Assembly (NCBI GenBank): GCA_002015125.1
Contig: MUYB01000021.1
Span: forward strand, 2,283 to 66,282
Direction of reading: 5' to 3'
Length of the DNA: 64,000 nucleotides
Source: [Haemophilus] felis
GTDB lineage: Bacteria > Pseudomonadota > Gammaproteobacteria > Enterobacterales > Pasteurellaceae
Shown: in pieces, positions 45,743 to 53,683 of the stretch
Layout: every line of letters begins with the position of its first letter
Position numbering within the stretch: the stretch's first letter is position 1
The notes under the pieces: model-generated
The model's input: the letters and a program-made list of their open reading frames with translations, nothing else
What the model was told of the DNA's origin: nothing
Databases searched by the model: none
Translations under genes and position numbers: made by a program

Positions 45743-46558
45743 TTAGATTTCTTTAGCAAACTGAAGTAAGTATTTATCTTCATTCCAGTTGATATGTTGA
45801 ATTTGGAATTGATCAAAGGTTCGCTTAATTGTCTCTAGAATATTGCTTTTCTTCGCGGTATCTGGCGTGTCTAGGGTAAAGAGAATGTTATCTTTTTTTA
45901 ATAAACCTTCTTCATTTGCTCGGTTGATTTTCGCCACCCAGCTATCGCAATGCTCTATCATACTTGGGCTTTCAATTTGATCGAATGCCAACGGTTTAAC
46001 TGCTTTCAAAATATAATTGTCGCCGTCATTTTTTAAGGCAAGTGGCAAGGTGAATTTTGCCATTTCGCCTTTTACGGTATGTTGTTTGTAGTTTAACAGG
46101 ATTTGGTCGTTCTCTGCTTTGAATAAGGCTTTGTAATGTTTCAGAATGATTTGCTCTTGGCTTTCGGTCTTTACCCCAGCATTCTGAATGAATTGAGTGT
46201 AAAGTTTATTAAAATAGGTCTGTGGATCGTCCACTTGCCCTACAGCAGCATTGCTGTATTGCACAATCCCTTCTTTAACATCAACGTAGTGATGGAAAAA
46301 TTGCGCCATTTCTTTTGCGCTCACATTAAATGCTTGGCTTACAATGTATTTCAACTCATCATCAATCGTTTCTCGAATCTGTTCAAATAATTTACTGCGA
46401 TAAAAGAAGTCGTTTACCCGTTTATTATTCTTGCTTACAAGACGATAGGTTAATTTTCGACGCTCTGGCTCACACATCAATAATCCAACATTGACGAATT
46501 CGCCAGTCTCAAAGTAAGGGCGATACCTTACAAAACTGTATAAGATTGGTTGTTTCAT
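45743..46558 (-). CDS. DUF3037 protein
   Basis: 271 residues. The N-terminal SFVRYRPYFETGEFVNVGLL signature identifies DUF3037. Its ATG overlaps the stop of the HipA-like gene (ATGA), so the two are translated together. DUF3037 genes often lie beside HipA-like kinases; the role is unknown. Second gene after the repressor, in the rex-like position. Confidence 0.85.
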   Translation of the reverse strand: MKQPILYSFVRYRPYFETGEFVNVGLLMCEPERRKLTYRLVSKNNKRVNDFFYRSKLFEQIRETIDDELKYIVSQAFNVSAKEMAQFFHHYVDVKEGIVQYSNAAVGQVDDPQTYFNKLYTQFIQNAGVKTESQEQIILKHYKALFKAENDQILLNYKQHTVKGEMAKFTLPLALKNDGDNYILKAVKPLAFDQIESPSMIEHCDSWVAKINRANEEGLLKKDNILFTLDTPDTAKKSNILETIKRTFDQFQIQHINWNEDKYLLQFAKEI

Positions 46559-47286
46559 TTGATGCTGTCCCAGTAGTTATCGTTGTTAATTCTTGTTAAA
46601 AGCTGTTCAATTCTTTGAATTTCATCTTCCATTTTCTGAAAGGCTTCTTGCTCTGACGGAAACCAATCATCAGGAATGGATCGGTAAATATCATTAAAAC
46701 TCGCTAAAATGTCAACGGCTTTTTCGGTGAAAGTTTGTTGATCAACCCAATCGAGCCGCCAGTTACGATTTTGTGGTGAGAAGATATGTTCATCAAAATT
46801 TGACTGTTCATCAAAGGCGAGATTATGATCGATGACTAAAATTTGTTGCTGTGTTTCATCAAATAGCAAATTGATGTTGCCCGTCCCCACTTTTGATGCC
46901 GTTCTATCTGAATTGAGAATCCACCTATCGAACATATAAAGCCATTTTTGTTCTTGCTCACCGAGTTTTTCTGCTTGAACCGTTTTTGCGATCTTGGCTT
47001 TTTCCACAAAAGCAGAGGCAAATGCAACGCCAAAAGGTAAATCCGCTTGCCATTTAGGTGGTGCATATTGTGCTGTAGCTGCTGTGATTTCAACAAAATC
47101 AATTTGTGGTGTTGGCAATCCGATTTTTTCCGCCAAGGTTGAGCCGATAAATTCCGCCAGTAACTGCGATATTGGCATCATTGCTTTGGTTTTGATGATA
47201 AACCATTGACCAGCCTCACTTTGACAGATGAAGGGTTTGGTTACCCCCATTTCTGTTCGTTCTCGGATAAATATGATTTTGTTCAT
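46555..47286 (-). CDS. HipA-like kinase family protein
   Basis: 243 residues, short relative to classical HipA (about 440). Catalytic-loop-like DRWILNSDRTASKVGTGNINL and metal-binding VIDHNLAF near the middle are consistent with an intact kinase fold of the HipA_2 type. Located 27 bases after the repressor gene stop, on the same strand, so it should be expressed in the lysogen. Confidence 0.82.
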   Translation of the reverse strand: MNKIIFIRERTEMGVTKPFICQSEAGQWFIIKTKAMMPISQLLAEFIGSTLAEKIGLPTPQIDFVEITAATAQYAPPKWQADLPFGVAFASAFVEKAKIAKTVQAEKLGEQEQKWLYMFDRWILNSDRTASKVGTGNINLLFDETQQQILVIDHNLAFDEQSNFDEHIFSPQNRNWRLDWVDQQTFTEKAVDILASFNDIYRSIPDDWFPSEQEAFQKMEDEIQRIEQLLTRINNDNYWDSIK

Positions 47287-47312
47287 TTCTTTTTTTGCCT
47301 AAAATTCGACGT

Positions 47313-47984
47313 TTACAAACACTGCCTATGCTCTACCGCTACGCCAATAATCGTTATATTGTGGGTTTTGCTGCTTAATTTGCCGAAGTTGTCGTTGAGG
47401 GGGACAAGGTTAAAGTGCGGCCTGCCGAACTCGTCAATTTCGCCTGTTTCTTTGTATTGTTTAAAGGTCGCTTCGTTATTGTCGTTAATCGCTGCAACGA
47501 ACTTGCCTGGCTTTGGTTCAATAGCGGGGTCAATCAGCACCATATCGCCTTCTTGAAAACGAGGGAGCATAGATTGCCCCTCAATTTTAAGATAAAAGGC
47601 GTTTTCGCTCGCTTTGATTTGGGAGCTTATCATTTCATATTGTTGTTCGGAATCGAGGCTGTTTAGTAGGTTGATTTCACGAAAATAGCCTGCTTGCACT
47701 GTGCTGAGTACGGGGTAGGTAAAGGATTTTTTTACTTGTACAAAGCTAACGTTGTTATCTCCAAACATAAGCCATTCAGGCGTTGTATCGAGAAATTCTG
47801 CTAAAACGTATGTATTTGCTGTTGAAGGCATTGTTTCGGCATTAAACCATTTACTTACGGCTTTCGGGGTAATTTTTAAAATATCTGCAATTTGTTTTCC
47901 ACGTCCTTTTTCTGGCAATCCTTTCTTTTTACAGGCGAGATCTAATCTCTGTGCAAATAATTGTCTGATTTTTTCCTCGTTCAT
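47313..47984 (-). CDS. CI-type phage repressor with S24 peptidase domain
   Basis: 223 residues. N-terminal HTH: GRGKQIADILKITPKAVSKW. C-terminal LexA/S24 peptidase has GQSMLPRFQEGD with the catalytic Ser, EATFKQY with the Lys, and a cleavage site VQAGY near residue 95. RecA-stimulated self-cleavage (SOS induction) is expected by family. Divergent from cro across three operators. Confidence 0.95.
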   Translation of the reverse strand: MNEEKIRQLFAQRLDLACKKKGLPEKGRGKQIADILKITPKAVSKWFNAETMPSTANTYVLAEFLDTTPEWLMFGDNNVSFVQVKKSFTYPVLSTVQAGYFREINLLNSLDSEQQYEMISSQIKASENAFYLKIEGQSMLPRFQEGDMVLIDPAIEPKPGKFVAAINDNNEATFKQYKETGEIDEFGRPHFNLVPLNDNFGKLSSKTHNITIIGVAVEHRQCL

Positions 47985-48000
47985 TGTTTGTTCCTTTTTT

Positions 48001-48076
48001 TGTACTAGTAGTTCAATTATAAATAAAACTTGAAGTACTTTCAGTTCTGTTTTAATATGTACGCTAGGTTCATAAT
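48001..48076. promoter_or_regulatory. OR operators with PRM and PR
   Basis: Operators TGTAC-N5-GTTCA at 48001-48015, 48034-48048 (AGTAC/GTTCT) and 48058-48072. PRM (minus): -35 CTGAAA (48039-48044), 17 bp, -10 TATAAT (48016-48021). PR (plus): -35 TTGAAG (48030-48035), 17 bp, -10 TAATAT (48053-48058). Promoters interlock with operators as in lambda OR. Confidence 0.7.
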
Positions 48077-48088
48077 AATGAGGAAGAT

Positions 48089-48310
48089 ATGACTACTTTT
48101 ATTTCCATTATTGATGATCTAGGTGTACGCAAAGTTGCAGAGGTTTGTGGCATTTCTGTAAGAGCTGTTTACAAATGGCGAAAAGCAAATGCCTTGCCAA
48201 GAACAGAATTTACAGGCGAAACCTCTTATGCAAGCAGACTTTCTGAGGCATTGGGTCATCGTTTTAGTGCTGAGGATATTTTAGAGATTGCACGTCCTAG
48301 AAAATCATAA
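48089..48310 (+). CDS. Cro-like HTH regulator
   Basis: 73 residues with a YdaS/Cro-type HTH: VRKVAEVCGISVRAVYKWRK. First gene rightward from PR, divergent from the repressor. GAGGAAG upstream of the ATG. Confidence 0.85.
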   Translation: MTTFISIIDDLGVRKVAEVCGISVRAVYKWRKANALPRTEFTGETSYASRLSEALGHRFSAEDILEIARPRKS

Positions 48311-48336
48311 AACTAATTTACCCAAAGGAGTGTGCA

Positions 48337-48454
48337 ATGGCACGCAATGAATTAACCAAATTTGCGTGACAGGGGTCACAAAATCGAAAGTGAATTTATC
48401 ACGGTGCCAAGTGGTAAGCGTGTGAAACAGTATTTTATGGAAGGTGGGTTATGA
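48337..48454 (+). pseudogene. Frameshifted small early gene
   Basis: AAAGGAG precedes an ATG (MARNELTKFA) that stops after ten codons at 48367. One base out of phase, the sequence continues as RGHKIESEFITVPSGKRVKQ to a stop at 48452-48454. Read together this is one small phage protein broken by a one-base change. Confidence 0.55.
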
Positions 48455-48582
48455 ATGATGTTAGTCGATTTAATGCGCCTGTGCGTTGGGATGTTTTAGC
48501 ACATTTTTGCGTAGAAAAAATAATTAAAAAGCAGTTTGAGCATAACCAAAAACAACAAAAAGGAGCGTGTGAAAATGCGTAA
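48451..48582 (+). CDS. Small hypothetical early protein
   Basis: 43 residues starting MNDVSRFNAPVRWDVLAHFC, with GGAAGGTGGG just upstream. Overlaps the preceding stop (ATGA) and the start of the replication gene by 8 bases. No recognised family. Confidence 0.55.
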   Translation: MNDVSRFNAPVRWDVLAHFCVEKIIKKQFEHNQKQQKGACENA

Positions 48583-49474
48583 TTTATTGATTGAGGAAAG
48601 ACCGCTTGTAGTCTTGCCCTCATTGGCTTGTAAATTTGGTCTGCTTAATGCGGTGATTTTGCAACAGATCCATTTTTTGCTGAAAAACTCCACGCATTTT
48701 GCAGAAGGTAAAAAGTGGATTTACAACACTTACGATGATTGGGCGAAGATGTTCCCTTTTGCGGGTGAAAGCACGATCCGTAAAGTGATCAAAGACTTCG
48801 AGAAAGTGGGGGTTTTGGTCGCTACGGATAAGTTCAACAAAATGAGAATGGATAAAACCAAGTGGTATTCCATTGACTATGACAAGCTAGCTGAATTGAC
48901 GCAAGATGTCGCTGATACTGACTGCTTAAATGTATCAGACGATCTGCTAGATTTTAGCAGAGGAGTTGCTAAAAATGAGCAACTAACATCTGCTAAAAAT
49001 GAGCAGACCAATAACCATAGACTTAACATAGACTTAAACATAGATAATACCCCCTTACCCCCTAAAACCGACAACACCGATTTTGCAGAGCAAAACACTT
49101 TGTCAGCTGACGCTGACGGCGAAGGGGGCGAAAAAGAAAATTTACCTGCCAAAAAGAAAAAATCTCGCGCTGGTGAAAAAATCAATTTCCAAGCCGTGAT
49201 TGATATTTACAACCAGGTCAACGAAGAAACAGGCTATCGACTTAGCTTTGTGGAGACCCTGAATGAAAAACGCAAGCGTGGGATTAAAAAACTCTTAGCG
49301 GCATTACATGAGCCTACCCTTGAGTGCGTGGAAAGTTATTTCAGGGAGTTATTCAACAAATTACGTCCGTTCCATTTGGGTGAGGATGAAAAATCAGGGT
49401 CGACTTGGCGAGCTAACTTCGATTGGGCAATTCGTGAAGATACATTGATTAAAGTTCGTGAGGATAATCTGTGA
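48575..49474 (+). CDS. Phage replication initiator (lambda O-like position)
   Basis: 299 residues from ATG 48575 (AAAAGGAG upstream). N-terminal winged-helix region LACKFGLLNAVILQQIHFLL and GESTIRKVIKDFEKVGVL resembles phage replication proteins of the DnaD/O type; a low-complexity middle; a C-terminal domain with TWRANFDWAIREDTLIKV typical of DnaT/DnaD-like helicase loaders. The middle DNA contains iterons. Followed by a DnaB-type helicase. Confidence 0.85.
   Translation: MRNLLIEERPLVVLPSLACKFGLLNAVILQQIHFLLKNSTHFAEGKKWIYNTYDDWAKMFPFAGESTIRKVIKDFEKVGVLVATDKFNKMRMDKTKWYSIDYDKLAELTQDVADTDCLNVSDDLLDFSRGVAKNEQLTSAKNEQTNNHRLNIDLNIDNTPLPPKTDNTDFAEQNTLSADADGEGGEKENLPAKKKKSRAGEKINFQAVIDIYNQVNEETGYRLSFVETLNEKRKRGIKKLLAALHEPTLECVESYFRELFNKLRPFHLGEDEKSGSTWRANFDWAIREDTLIKVREDNL
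48966..49050 (+). repeat. Iterons inside the replication gene, probable origin
   Basis: Two 17-base near-identical elements, each with GCTAAAAATGAGCA inside outer palindromic arms, at 48966-48982 and 48990-49006 (24-bp pitch), then CATAGACTTAA-type repeats (three partial copies, 49015-49050) in AT-rich DNA. Lambda places ori inside O in the same way. Confidence 0.6.
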
Positions 49475-50913
49475 TGAATATTCAAACCATTCCGTACAAC
49501 CAAGAGGCAGAGCAAGCGGTGTTAGGGGCGTTAATGCTTGAGCAAAACCATAACCGTGCAGCACAGGTTTTTGCGATTCTAGAACCAACGCATTTTTATT
49601 TTGTTGCACACCAAAAAATCTTTGAGGTGATTTTAGATCTTGCGAAAAAAAATAGACCCTTTGACTTGATGGCAGTGAACACCACCCTGAAAGCAAGAGG
49701 GATGTTAGAGAGTGTTGGTGGCTTTGCTTACCTTGCGGAAATTTCGAGAAATATCATTACATCCAGTGCGATTACCTACGCCAAATTAGTGAACGATGAC
49801 GCGGTGAAGCGTTTTTACTTAGCGAAATTGCAAGACTGTCAAGCGGTGATTTTATCCGCTGGCAATATGAGCCTTGAAGACAAAAAAGACATCGTGGGGC
49901 GTTTAGTTACAGAAATGTCTGATTTTGGCAAAACACGTGCAAGTAAAGGTCTTCGCACTGGGCGTGAAGTGGGGGGATTGTGGTTGGCGGATTATGAAAC
50001 TCGCCTATCTTCCCCTGAAAGCACAAGAGGATTAACCACTGGCTTGCAAGGGTTAGATGATTTACTGGGGGCGCAAGGCTTAGTGAAACAGGCGCTTGTT
50101 GTTGTGGGTGCACGTCCTAAGTGCGGTAAGACGGCGTTTTATACGATGATGGCGGAAAATTGCGTTGTGCGTGAGAAAAAGCCTGCATTGCTGTTTAGCC
50201 TTGAAATGTCAAACAAGATGATTTTTGAACGCCTGATCGCCCAACGAGGAAAAATTAATGCGAAAGCGTTTTATGAAAGCGATCCTGATGTGATTTATCA
50301 CAAATTCCATACCACACAAGAGAGCCTATTGCACCGCACGACAAACGCGATCGGTGAATTAATCAATGATGATTTGTTGTTTATCGACGATACACCCAAT
50401 GTATCAATCAATCACATTCGCAATGAATGTCGTCGCATTAAACGTGAACGTGGCGAAATTGGCTTGATTGGCGTGGATTATTTAACGCTGATGAAAGCAG
50501 AGGATGCCGAACGCAACGATTTAGCTTATGGCAAATTAACCAAAGATTTAAAAACCCTTGCTCGTGAAATGGATTGCGTTGTGCTGTTGTTAACGCAGTT
50601 AAACCGCAAACTGGAAGATCGCAAAGATAAGCGCCCTATGCCGTCGGATAGCCGAGATACGGGGCAAATTGAGCAAGAGTGCGATTATTGGATCGGACTT
50701 TATCGTGAAAGCGTGTACGACGACACCGCAGATCCAAGGCTTACGGAAGTGATTTTGCGTTTAAATCGCTATGGTGAAACGGGGACGGTTTACGCAGACC
50801 AGAGATTCGGTGTGTTTTTCAACTGCGACCAACAAGAAGCACGTGGTCGTGCGGCGGCAGCGAAATTTGCAGAACAACAAAAAACTGAAAAACAACTCAA
50901 AAGTAAATTCTAA
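49474..50913 (+). CDS. Replicative DNA helicase, DnaB family
   Basis: 479 residues. N-terminal NQEAEQAVLGALMLEQ domain, Walker A GARPKCGKTAF, Walker B IGVDYLTLM, and the DnaB motif LLLTQLNRKLEDR with SDSRDTGQIEQECD. The ATG overlaps the initiator stop (TGATG). Phage-encoded helicase, so only a loader or initiator is needed beside it. Confidence 0.95.
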   Translation: MNIQTIPYNQEAEQAVLGALMLEQNHNRAAQVFAILEPTHFYFVAHQKIFEVILDLAKKNRPFDLMAVNTTLKARGMLESVGGFAYLAEISRNIITSSAITYAKLVNDDAVKRFYLAKLQDCQAVILSAGNMSLEDKKDIVGRLVTEMSDFGKTRASKGLRTGREVGGLWLADYETRLSSPESTRGLTTGLQGLDDLLGAQGLVKQALVVVGARPKCGKTAFYTMMAENCVVREKKPALLFSLEMSNKMIFERLIAQRGKINAKAFYESDPDVIYHKFHTTQESLLHRTTNAIGELINDDLLFIDDTPNVSINHIRNECRRIKRERGEIGLIGVDYLTLMKAEDAERNDLAYGKLTKDLKTLAREMDCVVLLLTQLNRKLEDRKDKRPMPSDSRDTGQIEQECDYWIGLYRESVYDDTADPRLTEVILRLNRYGETGTVYADQRFGVFFNCDQQEARGRAAAAKFAEQQKTEKQLKSKF

Positions 50914-51449
50914 TGACTACATTCGACAAAGACAGCTATCGCACGCCTAAGTATATTTTCCGTTGGTTGGACGGGCGGTTTTATTTTTTGATTGACGGTT
51001 GCGCCAGTGAAGAAAACGCTCTTTGCCCGAGTTATATCGGCAAAGGGTGCAAGGCGGTGGCGCCTGATTTCCTGACCTTCGACCCGTTGGAGCAAGTGAT
51101 GGAAACCGCCGAACCGATGTTGCGCATTTTCGTTAATCCGCCTTACTCAAATCCGTTGCCCTTTGTTGAACGTGCGGCAGCGTTGATGAAACAAGGTTAT
51201 TTAGTGGTGATGTTACTCCCTGCGGATAAGTCCACTAAGTGGTATCAGGTTATTCAGGATAACGCCACGGAGGTCATCGACATTGTGGGTGGTCGGATTA
51301 ATTTTATTCACCCTATCACGGGCGAGGAAGTGAAGGGCAATAACAAAGGCTCGATGGTAGCGGTGTTCGATCCGTCAATGCAAGGGTTTATTACTCGTTC
51401 GGTTAGCCTTGAGTTTATTAAGAAGGTGGGGATGTGTGGAGTGGAATGA
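50913..51449 (+). CDS. Phage DNA N6-adenine methyltransferase
   Basis: 178 residues of the phage Dam family. FDKDSYRTPKYIFRWLD at the start, IDGCASEENALCP, the catalytic NPPY in IFVNPPYSNPLPFVE, and GRINFIHPITGE. Overlaps the helicase stop by one base. Protects phage DNA or marks it; GATC specificity is presumed only from the family. Confidence 0.92.
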   Translation: MTTFDKDSYRTPKYIFRWLDGRFYFLIDGCASEENALCPSYIGKGCKAVAPDFLTFDPLEQVMETAEPMLRIFVNPPYSNPLPFVERAAALMKQGYLVVMLLPADKSTKWYQVIQDNATEVIDIVGGRINFIHPITGEEVKGNNKGSMVAVFDPSMQGFITRSVSLEFIKKVGMCGVE

Positions 51450-51862
51450 AACAGTTTTTCCTCCGAGATGAACAAATCAAACGCAATTGCTTGAGAGTGA
51501 TTGAGGCGTTGCCAACAGATAGCGAAAAACCGCTTGTGGTTCGCATACAGCCACTTACTCGTTCACTCGAACAAAATGCCAAGTTGCACGCAATGCTCAC
51601 GGATATTGCGAATCAGTGCGAATTTCAGGGGGAAAAGCGAGATGTGGATACGTGGAAAACGATTTTTGTATCGGCGCATAAAATTGCTACAGGCGGTAAA
51701 GCGGAAATGGCAATTGGTTTAGAGGGTGAGGTGATTAATTTGCGTGAAAGCACAGCTCAAATGGGCGTGAAAAGAATGACGAGTTTAATCGAATATGTTA
51801 CCGCTTGGGGCGTTGAAAATGGTGTGTGGTTTAATGATCGGTATGGATTTTGGGGCAGATGA
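51446..51862 (+). CDS. NinB/Orf-family recombination protein
   Basis: 138 residues from ATG 51446, which overlaps the Dam stop (ATGA). RSLEQNAKLHAMLTDIANQC and FVSAHKIATGG match NinB (lambda Orf), an SSB-interacting mediator of RecA or Red recombination. Confidence 0.9.
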   Translation: MKQFFLRDEQIKRNCLRVIEALPTDSEKPLVVRIQPLTRSLEQNAKLHAMLTDIANQCEFQGEKRDVDTWKTIFVSAHKIATGGKAEMAIGLEGEVINLRESTAQMGVKRMTSLIEYVTAWGVENGVWFNDRYGFWGR

Positions 51863-51865
51863 AAG

Positions 51866-52060
51866 ATGAGAATATTTAGATATTTAATGGCTTTGCCATT
51901 TATGGTTTTAGGTGCTTTTTTTGTTCTTTTATGGTTATTAGCGATGCTCTTAGCAGACCTGCTGAACTATGCGATTAGCTTCTTCCTAACGCTGAAAGTT
52001 TTTATTCTTTTTGGTGAGTGGAAATGGATTGAGGTGAAGAGGGAAGTTTTTCCAAAATAA
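51866..52060 (+). CDS. Small membrane protein
   Basis: 64 residues with two hydrophobic stretches (about 4-30 and 34-50) and a basic C-terminus. No family recognised. Between ninB and another small membrane peptide. Confidence 0.5.
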   Translation: MRIFRYLMALPFMVLGAFFVLLWLLAMLLADLLNYAISFFLTLKVFILFGEWKWIEVKREVFPK

Positions 52061-52085
52061 CCAAGTTGAGCCAAAAGAGGTTTAA

Positions 52086-52253
52086 ATGAGCAAAAAGCCA
52101 AAGGAAAGTAAATGTAAGTGTTGTGGTGCTTATTATAGGAGTTCCTTGATGAAAAAATGGCTAAAACGATTAAAAGCCTTTTATTTAAGTGATGATTTTG
52201 TCGTTGTTCACATTGTTATTGTGATGTTATTAGCAAGTTGGTTATTTGGGTGA
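52086..52253 (+). CDS. Small protein with CxC motif and membrane helix
   Basis: 55 residues from ATG 52086 (AGAGG, spacing 5). The first part is basic with CKCCGAYYR; an internal ATG at 52149 with AGGAG upstream would give a 34-residue peptide made of an amphipathic basic start and a hydrophobic end VVVHIVIVMLLASWLFG. A hairpin CCTACGCT/AGCGTAGG follows the stop. Could be a small toxin-like peptide; not recognised. Confidence 0.45.
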   Translation: MSKKPKESKCKCCGAYYRSSLMKKWLKRLKAFYLSDDFVVVHIVIVMLLASWLFG

Positions 52254-52298
52254 ACCTACGCTCAATCAGGGGAGCTGTCAAGCGTAGGGGGGATTTCA

Positions 52299-52712
52299 TT
52301 AAGCCGCTAAGATTTTATCGGCGGCGATTTTCGATAAAAACTGACTGCGGTTTTTGTACTCTTTATGCGTGGCGACAAAGTCGTCAATGCGTTTGAGTAA
52401 GTAAGCAGGCACGGTGATGTTGATTTTTTCCGCTTTGCCGAGCAGGTGCGTAATATCCACATCGACTACACCGAAAAACATTCCGTAGTCGGTAAAGTCA
52501 GGGTTGTGGCGATGGTTTTCGATTGATGTTGGGAGTGGCACTTCGCCCCCAAGTTCAACCAATAATTCAAGGTGTCCGATGATGGCTTCTTTCGCATTGG
52601 CGTAGGCTTCTTCAAGGGTATCGCCTGCGGAATGACAGCCTGGAATATCAGGCACAATCACGCCGTATGCGTGTTGTTCATCGCCTGGTTCGATTGCGAT
52701 TGGATATAACAT
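52299..52712 (-). CDS. hicB: HicB antitoxin (first HicAB)
   Basis: 137 residues. N-terminal HicB fold with YGVIVPDIPGCHSAGDTLEEA and a C-terminal ribbon-helix-helix (INITVPAYLLKRIDDFV). Downstream of hicA in a leftward pair inside the rightward early region. Binds HicA and represses its own promoter by family. Confidence 0.92.
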   Translation of the reverse strand: MLYPIAIEPGDEQHAYGVIVPDIPGCHSAGDTLEEAYANAKEAIIGHLELLVELGGEVPLPTSIENHRHNPDFTDYGMFFGVVDVDITHLLGKAEKINITVPAYLLKRIDDFVATHKEYKNRSQFLSKIAADKILAA

Positions 52713-52739
52713 AGTTTGTCCTTGTGGTTTATAGCAGGG

Positions 52740-52922
52740 CTATTTTAGCCCCGCTTGTTTAAGTATTGAATGCTCCGTCCCTTTTTTAACATCTTTGACT
52801 GGATGTGGCACGGTAACAATGCCTGGTTTCGTTGGATGAGTGAAGTGGTGGTGACTTCCTGTTGCGTGGTGGAAAACCCAACCGTCCGCTTCAATCATCT
52901 TGATTAGTTTTCGACTTTCCAC
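52740..52922 (-). CDS. hicA: HicA toxin (first HicAB)
   Basis: 60 residues with GTG start at 52922 and GGGGAG upstream. MESRKLIKMIEADGWVFHHA followed by TGSHHHFTHP with the catalytic His, then ILKQAGL. HicA is a small dsRNA-binding-fold mRNA interferase. Confidence 0.92.
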   Translation of the reverse strand: MESRKLIKMIEADGWVFHHATGSHHHFTHPTKPGIVTVPHPVKDVKKGTEHSILKQAGLK

Positions 52923-52984
52923 ATTGATTTGCTCCCCTGTGTTGTTAATCAATGTGGGTATTATACCTATATTTTGGACAAATG
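52921..52984 (-). promoter_or_regulatory. hicAB promoter, operator and leader hairpin
   Basis: -10 TATAAT lies inside the 11-bp palindrome GGTATTATACC (52957-52967); a -35 TTGCAT lies 16 bp further upstream on the minus strand. ACATTGATT (52921-52929) pairs with 52947-52955, a stem that places the ribosome-binding site in its loop and part of the GTG start in its foot. Confidence 0.6.
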
Positions 52985-53033
52985 CAAGAAAAAAGTAAGT
53001 GATATACCTACTTTCTGTTTGATTGGAGAAAAA

Positions 53034-53324
53034 ATGCACAAAACAAATTTACGCAAAGAAGCCAAAGGCAGAGATTGCCAAGTGCGGTTAAATGGGGTGT
53101 GTAACTTTAACCCTGAAACGGTGGTGTTGGCTCATTTTCGTATGGCTGGGCTGAATGGCATTGGGCAAAAGCCGAATGATGTGTTTGGGGCGTGGGCGTG
53201 TTCGTCTTGCCACGATGAAATCGATCGCCGTACTCGTCTGTTTGATATGGATTTTGTGCGGTTGGCTCACGCTGAAGGGGTGTTGAGGACGCAGGCGATT
53301 TTGATGAATGAAGGGAAATTATGA
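53034..53324 (+). CDS. DUF1364 phage nuclease-like protein
   Basis: 96 residues from ATG 53034 (TTGGAGAA). Conserved CQVRLNGVCNFNPETVVLAH and ACSSCHDEIDRRT carry Cys/His pairs of an HNH-like zinc fold. DUF1364 members lie next to RusA in lambdoid phages, as here. Enzymatic activity is inferred. Confidence 0.85.
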   Translation: MHKTNLRKEAKGRDCQVRLNGVCNFNPETVVLAHFRMAGLNGIGQKPNDVFGAWACSSCHDEIDRRTRLFDMDFVRLAHAEGVLRTQAILMNEGKL

Positions 53325-53683
53325 TTGCAGAAGAAATCACGTTAGAACTGCCTTATCCGCCCACCATTAACCATTATTGGAAGCATACGAAACAGGGGCG
53401 GCATTACATCACAGACAAGGGCAGGGCGTATCAGAGCAAGGTGAAAGAGGTGTGTTCGGGCTCTGTGCCGTTTACTAAGCCTGTATCGGTGAAAGTGCAG
53501 GTGTGGTTGCCTGATAAACGGCGGCGTGATTTGGATAATCTGTGGAAGGTGCTGTTGGATAGCCTTGTGAACGCTAAGATTGTGGCTGATGATTGCTGGC
53601 AGGCGATGCCGAAACAGTCGATTGAAGCAATGGGCGTGATGAAAGGGGGGAAGTTGGTGGTTAGGTTAAGGGAGATTGCATAA
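53321..53683 (+). CDS. rusA: RusA Holliday junction resolvase
   Basis: 120 residues. PYPPTINHYWKHTKQGRHYIT and the acidic catalytic KRRRDLDNLWKVLLDSL (DLDN) match RusA. Its ATG overlaps the DUF1364 stop. Confidence 0.94.
   Translation: MIAEEITLELPYPPTINHYWKHTKQGRHYITDKGRAYQSKVKEVCSGSVPFTKPVSVKVQVWLPDKRRRDLDNLWKVLLDSLVNAKIVADDCWQAMPKQSIEAMGVMKGGKLVVRLREIA

Noticed and set aside
47206..48033. Plus-strand frames opposite the HipA-like and repressor genes
   Set aside because: Antisense shadows without ribosome-binding sites or recognisable domains.
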